In this document: in pieces, positions 61,096-64,000 of the stretch
How positions within the stretch are numbered: the stretch's first letter is position 1
Layout of the letters: every line of letters starts with the position of its first letter
Origin: Bidens hawaiensis
Taxonomy: Eukaryota > Streptophyta > Magnoliopsida > Asterales > Asteraceae
Reading direction: 5' to 3'
DNA: 64,000 bases
Assembly: GCA_021521415.1 (NCBI GenBank)
Contig: JAIQDT010000833.1
Location: forward strand, 558,001-622,000
Position numbers and translations under genes: made by a program
Notes under the pieces: generated by a model
Seen by the model: only the letters and a program-made list of their open reading frames with translations
Told to the model about the DNA's origin: nothing
The model's database searches: none

Positions 61096-61823
61096 GGAAT
61101 ATTTGTTTTAAATAATCCCAACTATAGCCTATTGGTAAATATCAGTCTCAATTTTACACTTGCCTGCTGACCGTCCCAACTATTGATGTATTTGTTTTTA
61201 ACGGGCTGCGACTAACGGATGTTAACTCCGTTAGTGTTTTGCTGACGTGGACCTTCTTCTCCGGCCGGAAACTTGCCGGAAACCTGCAACGCGCCTCCAT
61301 TATCCCTAATATCGTTACACCATCCCTCTCTATCTTTCCCCTCATTCGAAACCTAACCGATGTGCCGCCGTTATTATTTCCGGTGAAGTCCACCCTCATC
61401 AATCGTGCACCATATGAGGTAATTGACACATCATTCGACTCGTTTTTATCCTCTTAACAAAAGCCCTATGCTTATTTTGTAAATCGTGTAACATTGATTT
61501 CAAAATTTTGAAAATAGAATCGGGTTTGGTATATAGGGATTGACCATGAAAGAAGATGAAATCTACTTCATTTTCCAATTTCCGATGTCTTTTGAAGAGG
61601 GAGGGAGACGGTGTGACGATATTAGGGAGAATGGAAGCAAGTTGCAGGTTTCCGGCCGGAGAAGAAGGTCCAGTCAGCAAATCACTAATGGAGTTAACAT
61701 CCGTTAGTCGCGGCCCGTTAAAAACAAATACATCAATAGTTGGGACGGTCAGCAGGCAAGTGTAAAGTTGGGACTGATATTTAACAATAGGCCATGGTTG
61801 GGATTATTTAAAACCAATATTCC
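61096..61823. mobile_element. Fold-back Mutator-like MITE
   Basis: 728 bp with a perfect 9-bp target duplication TTATAAAAT (61087-61095, 61824-61832). Ends are GGAATATTTG / CCAATATTCC, and inverted arms of about 240 bp extend to GACCTTCTTCTCCGGCCGGAAAC and its complement. It is the same family as 1511-2615. The short frames on both strands are mirror images of each other and are not genes. Confidence 0.92.
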
Positions 61824-61959
61824 TTATAAAATCACTAATTGCATCTTTTTCGTGATTATGAAGAAATTGTGTGAGAATACCCCACGTTTTCGTATGAATA
61901 TTCCATTAATAAAGATAATCTGAACTTATAAATAAACGATATTTATAGGTCTAATATAA

Positions 61960-62131
61960 TAAAGACAAGAAAAATTATGAATAAATATCAATTTTATTCT
62001 CTCATATTCACTCAACCTTTATGGATCCATAAAGTTTTCGTCAATCTCTTTTGAAACTATAAAACAAAAGCATGTTTTATTCACGATAATGTTATATATG
62101 ATATTCTTTTTGTATGGCATTCATAATGAAA
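61960..62131. repeat. Second copy of the 60.9-kb sequence
   Basis: Direct, diverged copy of 60866-61060 (shared TATCAATTTTATTCTC, GATCCATA..AGTTTTC and TATGGCATT..ATAATGAAAC). The copies are about 1.1 kb apart, with the fold-back MITE between them. Confidence 0.8.
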
Positions 62132-62510
62132 CTAGGTTAGAGCCCGTGTTCCACACAGATGAAAAATATAATAAAAATAAAAAAATTGTTATATGTAATA
62201 CATAAATTATAAGTGAATTAACAATATATCATTTAGAAGTCAGAAATTTAACACAATAACTACTTAAGTGGAGTTGGTAAGCATCTTTAGTTTAAAACAT
62301 AAGGTCTTGGGTTTAAGACTTGTATCACACAATAATTTATTTTTCAAAATTTTACAAAATGTTATCTTTATATGAAGATGGTTGTAAATGAAGAGAAACC
62401 GGGTCATGTGTTATAACATAACTAAGCGGGTTCATGCTTCATATGGTGTTTGGAAGAAAAGATGATAAAATAGGAAACTGCTCACATGGCATCTATGTGG
62501 CATCCTATGT
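62132..62510 (-). mobile_element. Helitron, 3'-terminal part
   Basis: On the minus strand the sequence ends GGAACACGGGCTCTAACCTAG at 62132, with a hairpin just before CTAG. The neighbouring TGCCACATAGATGCCATGTG string near 62480 is typical of Helitron interiors. The element is interrupted at 62511 by an LTR and its 5' end is not in view. Confidence 0.6.
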
Positions 62511-62999
62511 TGTAAGGCCTCGTTCCCAATAACCCTACTTTGGTGTTGGATTTACTCATAAACACAGTTCTAAAATCAGAGTTAATTTAAACTTTCGCGG
62601 AATAATTTAAAAACTTCAAACATCACATTACAAAACATTCATTCTTGTCTTAACATACAAATTGTCTTTTCATAAATAATTAATTAAAACAGTCATAACA
62701 CTTCATCATGGATGTCAGTCTCTTCAGTCCATGTCCTGTGTCCCTCCTTAAGCCAGCTGCCTCAACCTATTTGCCTACGTGCATACTAAAAGTCAGCTAC
62801 GCTGAGTGAGTTCTAGTTAATCAATTAACATACAATACATTCATACCCTTACTCGTACGCGTCCGAAGATACGTATTCATACCTTAGTTTTCTATTACTC
62901 CTTTCATATGTATCTTATATACATGCATAAGTACTTACATACTTTCTTCCATAAAACCCTATGGTATACCATAAGCTATTCTACATTAAATATCACAGA

Positions 63000-63150
63000 T
63001 ATTGTAAGGGTCTGGTCCATATCATCACATATATTATAAGGGTCTGGTCCCTAACATCACAAATATTATAAGGGTCTGGTCCCTAACATCACAGATATTA
63101 TAAGGGTCTGGTCCCTAACATCCCAGATATTATAAGGGTCTGGTCCCTAC
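63000..63150. repeat. 33-bp tandem repeat in LTR
   Basis: Five copies of ATATTATAAGGGTCTGGTCC followed by CTAACATCACAG. Confidence 0.93.
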
Positions 63151-63689
63151 TACCTCGAATAACCATACATTTATCATACGTGCATTTTTTACCTGTCTCA
63201 TGTATATAATAGTAAATATATATGCATGCTCGTTCATACTATCATTATATAGTAATAACATCCAATACATAGTCATACATGTATCATACACTTATCAATT
63301 AAGTAAATGTATTAACTATCACATAGGAGTATGCACACAGCCCCGAAAACATTTCAAAGAGAAATGGGGCTAGAACTCACCTGGAGTCGATTTTTCTCGC
63401 CGTTAATGGTAATTCCCTTCTTTAGTTGAGCACGGCTAACTGTACAATACATTACGCGTGTCAATTATCTATTACCACTATTTCCTACATTTAAATTTAT
63501 GAAACCCTCAACTAACGGGGGTCCGGGGGCAGCGCCCCTGGTAGCGGGGTCTAGGGGCGGCAACCCCTAGCAGGGTCGAAGGGGCAGAGCCCCTGGCTGG
63601 GGTTGAGCTGCCAGGTCAGCTCGGAAAAATTTTATTTTCATTAACAGTCCTTTAACAAAAAAATGTATCAGAAAATGAATTTTATAAAA

Positions 63690-63890
63690 TTTCGCATGGA
63701 AGAATTTTGCTTCGCATGCATGGAATTTCGCTTCGCATGGAACTTTTTCGCTTCGCATGAAGCTGTTTCGCTTCGCATGAACCTGTTTCGCTTCGCATGA
63801 CTGTGCGATGCGAAATTACCTTTTTCGCTTCGCATGGTCATGCGATGCGAAATAGCTTTTTTCGCTTCGCATGGCTTATGCGATGCGAAA
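63690..63890. repeat. TTCGCTTCGCATG minisatellite in LTR
   Basis: About seven units built on TTCGCTTCGCATG, with the inverse TGCGATGCGAAAT interleaved, so the array can fold back on itself. It occupies the place of the TTCGCCTG array in the related LTR at 18700-18995. Confidence 0.9.
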
Positions 63891-64000
63891 TTCTTCTTTT
63901 TCTTCGTTTTTACCATTTAATGGCCATTTTACTTCGTGACTCTTCCTTAAGGCCCGATTTTACCCTTTTTAAGGGTTTTGAGTTGTACCAACTTTGTATA

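Larger units (their letters stand above)
62511..64000 (-). mobile_element. Partial LTR, runs off the window
   Basis: Begins TGTAAGGCCTCG, and its first 300 bp match the reverse complement of the end of the 18174-20242 solo LTR (ACTTTGGTGTTGGATTTACTC, AGTCAGCTACGCTGAGTGAG). It is therefore the same family, seen in minus orientation. The far end lies outside the window, so whether it is solo or part of a full element is open. Confidence 0.85.

Overview
This is a plant nuclear genome window, and the mix of repeats suggests a eudicot, perhaps Asteraceae; that family assignment is inference and no search was possible. The evidence is split GT-AG genes, an AT-rich background, and many nested LTR retrotransposons, Helitrons, hAT and Mutator MITEs and RTE-type LINE pieces. 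Host genes are all on the minus strand. They are one complete SEC16-type gene (52413-60126, 13 exons) and a dispersed cluster of VAP27-like genes (MSP domain, ER membrane contact-site family) at 6.7-17.5 kb, 38.6-44.3 kb, 46.3-47.5 kb and 50.8-51.6 kb.

Left part (1-22 kb): a hAT MITE, a Mutator-like MITE and a 3.1-kb solo LTR precede a VAP27-like gene with single-base frame breaks. Its intron 2 holds a 9.15-kb LTR retrotransposon (8138-17291) with perfect 5-bp target duplications and near-identical 931-bp LTRs. That element encodes only gag in the sense direction, plus a five-exon antisense gene of about 895 codons with its own TATA box; it has no polymerase. Just upstream of the VAP27 start lies a decayed Ty3/gypsy element, its LTR split by a 2.07-kb solo LTR.

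Middle part (22-38.5 kb): a 12.6-kb non-coding, Tekay-like LTR element (22068-34652) sits inside the decayed gypsy. Each of its LTRs carries its own later insertions, and the other LTR supplies the empty site for several of them. At 35.4-38.4 kb there is a four-layer nest: a Tourist-like MITE holds a Helitron and a hAT MITE, and the Helitron holds a Copia-type solo LTR.

Right part (38.5-64 kb): the most interesting locus is 38556-44322. Three VAP27-type MSP domains are joined in one reading frame, because exon 5 of one unit is fused directly to exon 1 of the next. The first unit has a piece of a LINE reverse-transcriptase ORF in its third exon, and a GT at the right phase could keep the frame open. 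Two further VAP copies are relics, one carrying a Helitron in its intron 1. SEC16 is intact. The right end holds a fold-back Mutator MITE, a Helitron end and an LTR that runs off the window.

Together, the only host functions visible are in the early secretory pathway and ER contact sites (SEC16 for COPII exit sites, VAP27 for ER tethering). Their proximity is probably chance. Everything else is layered transposon sequence, and many insertions have exact target duplications that allow relative dating.
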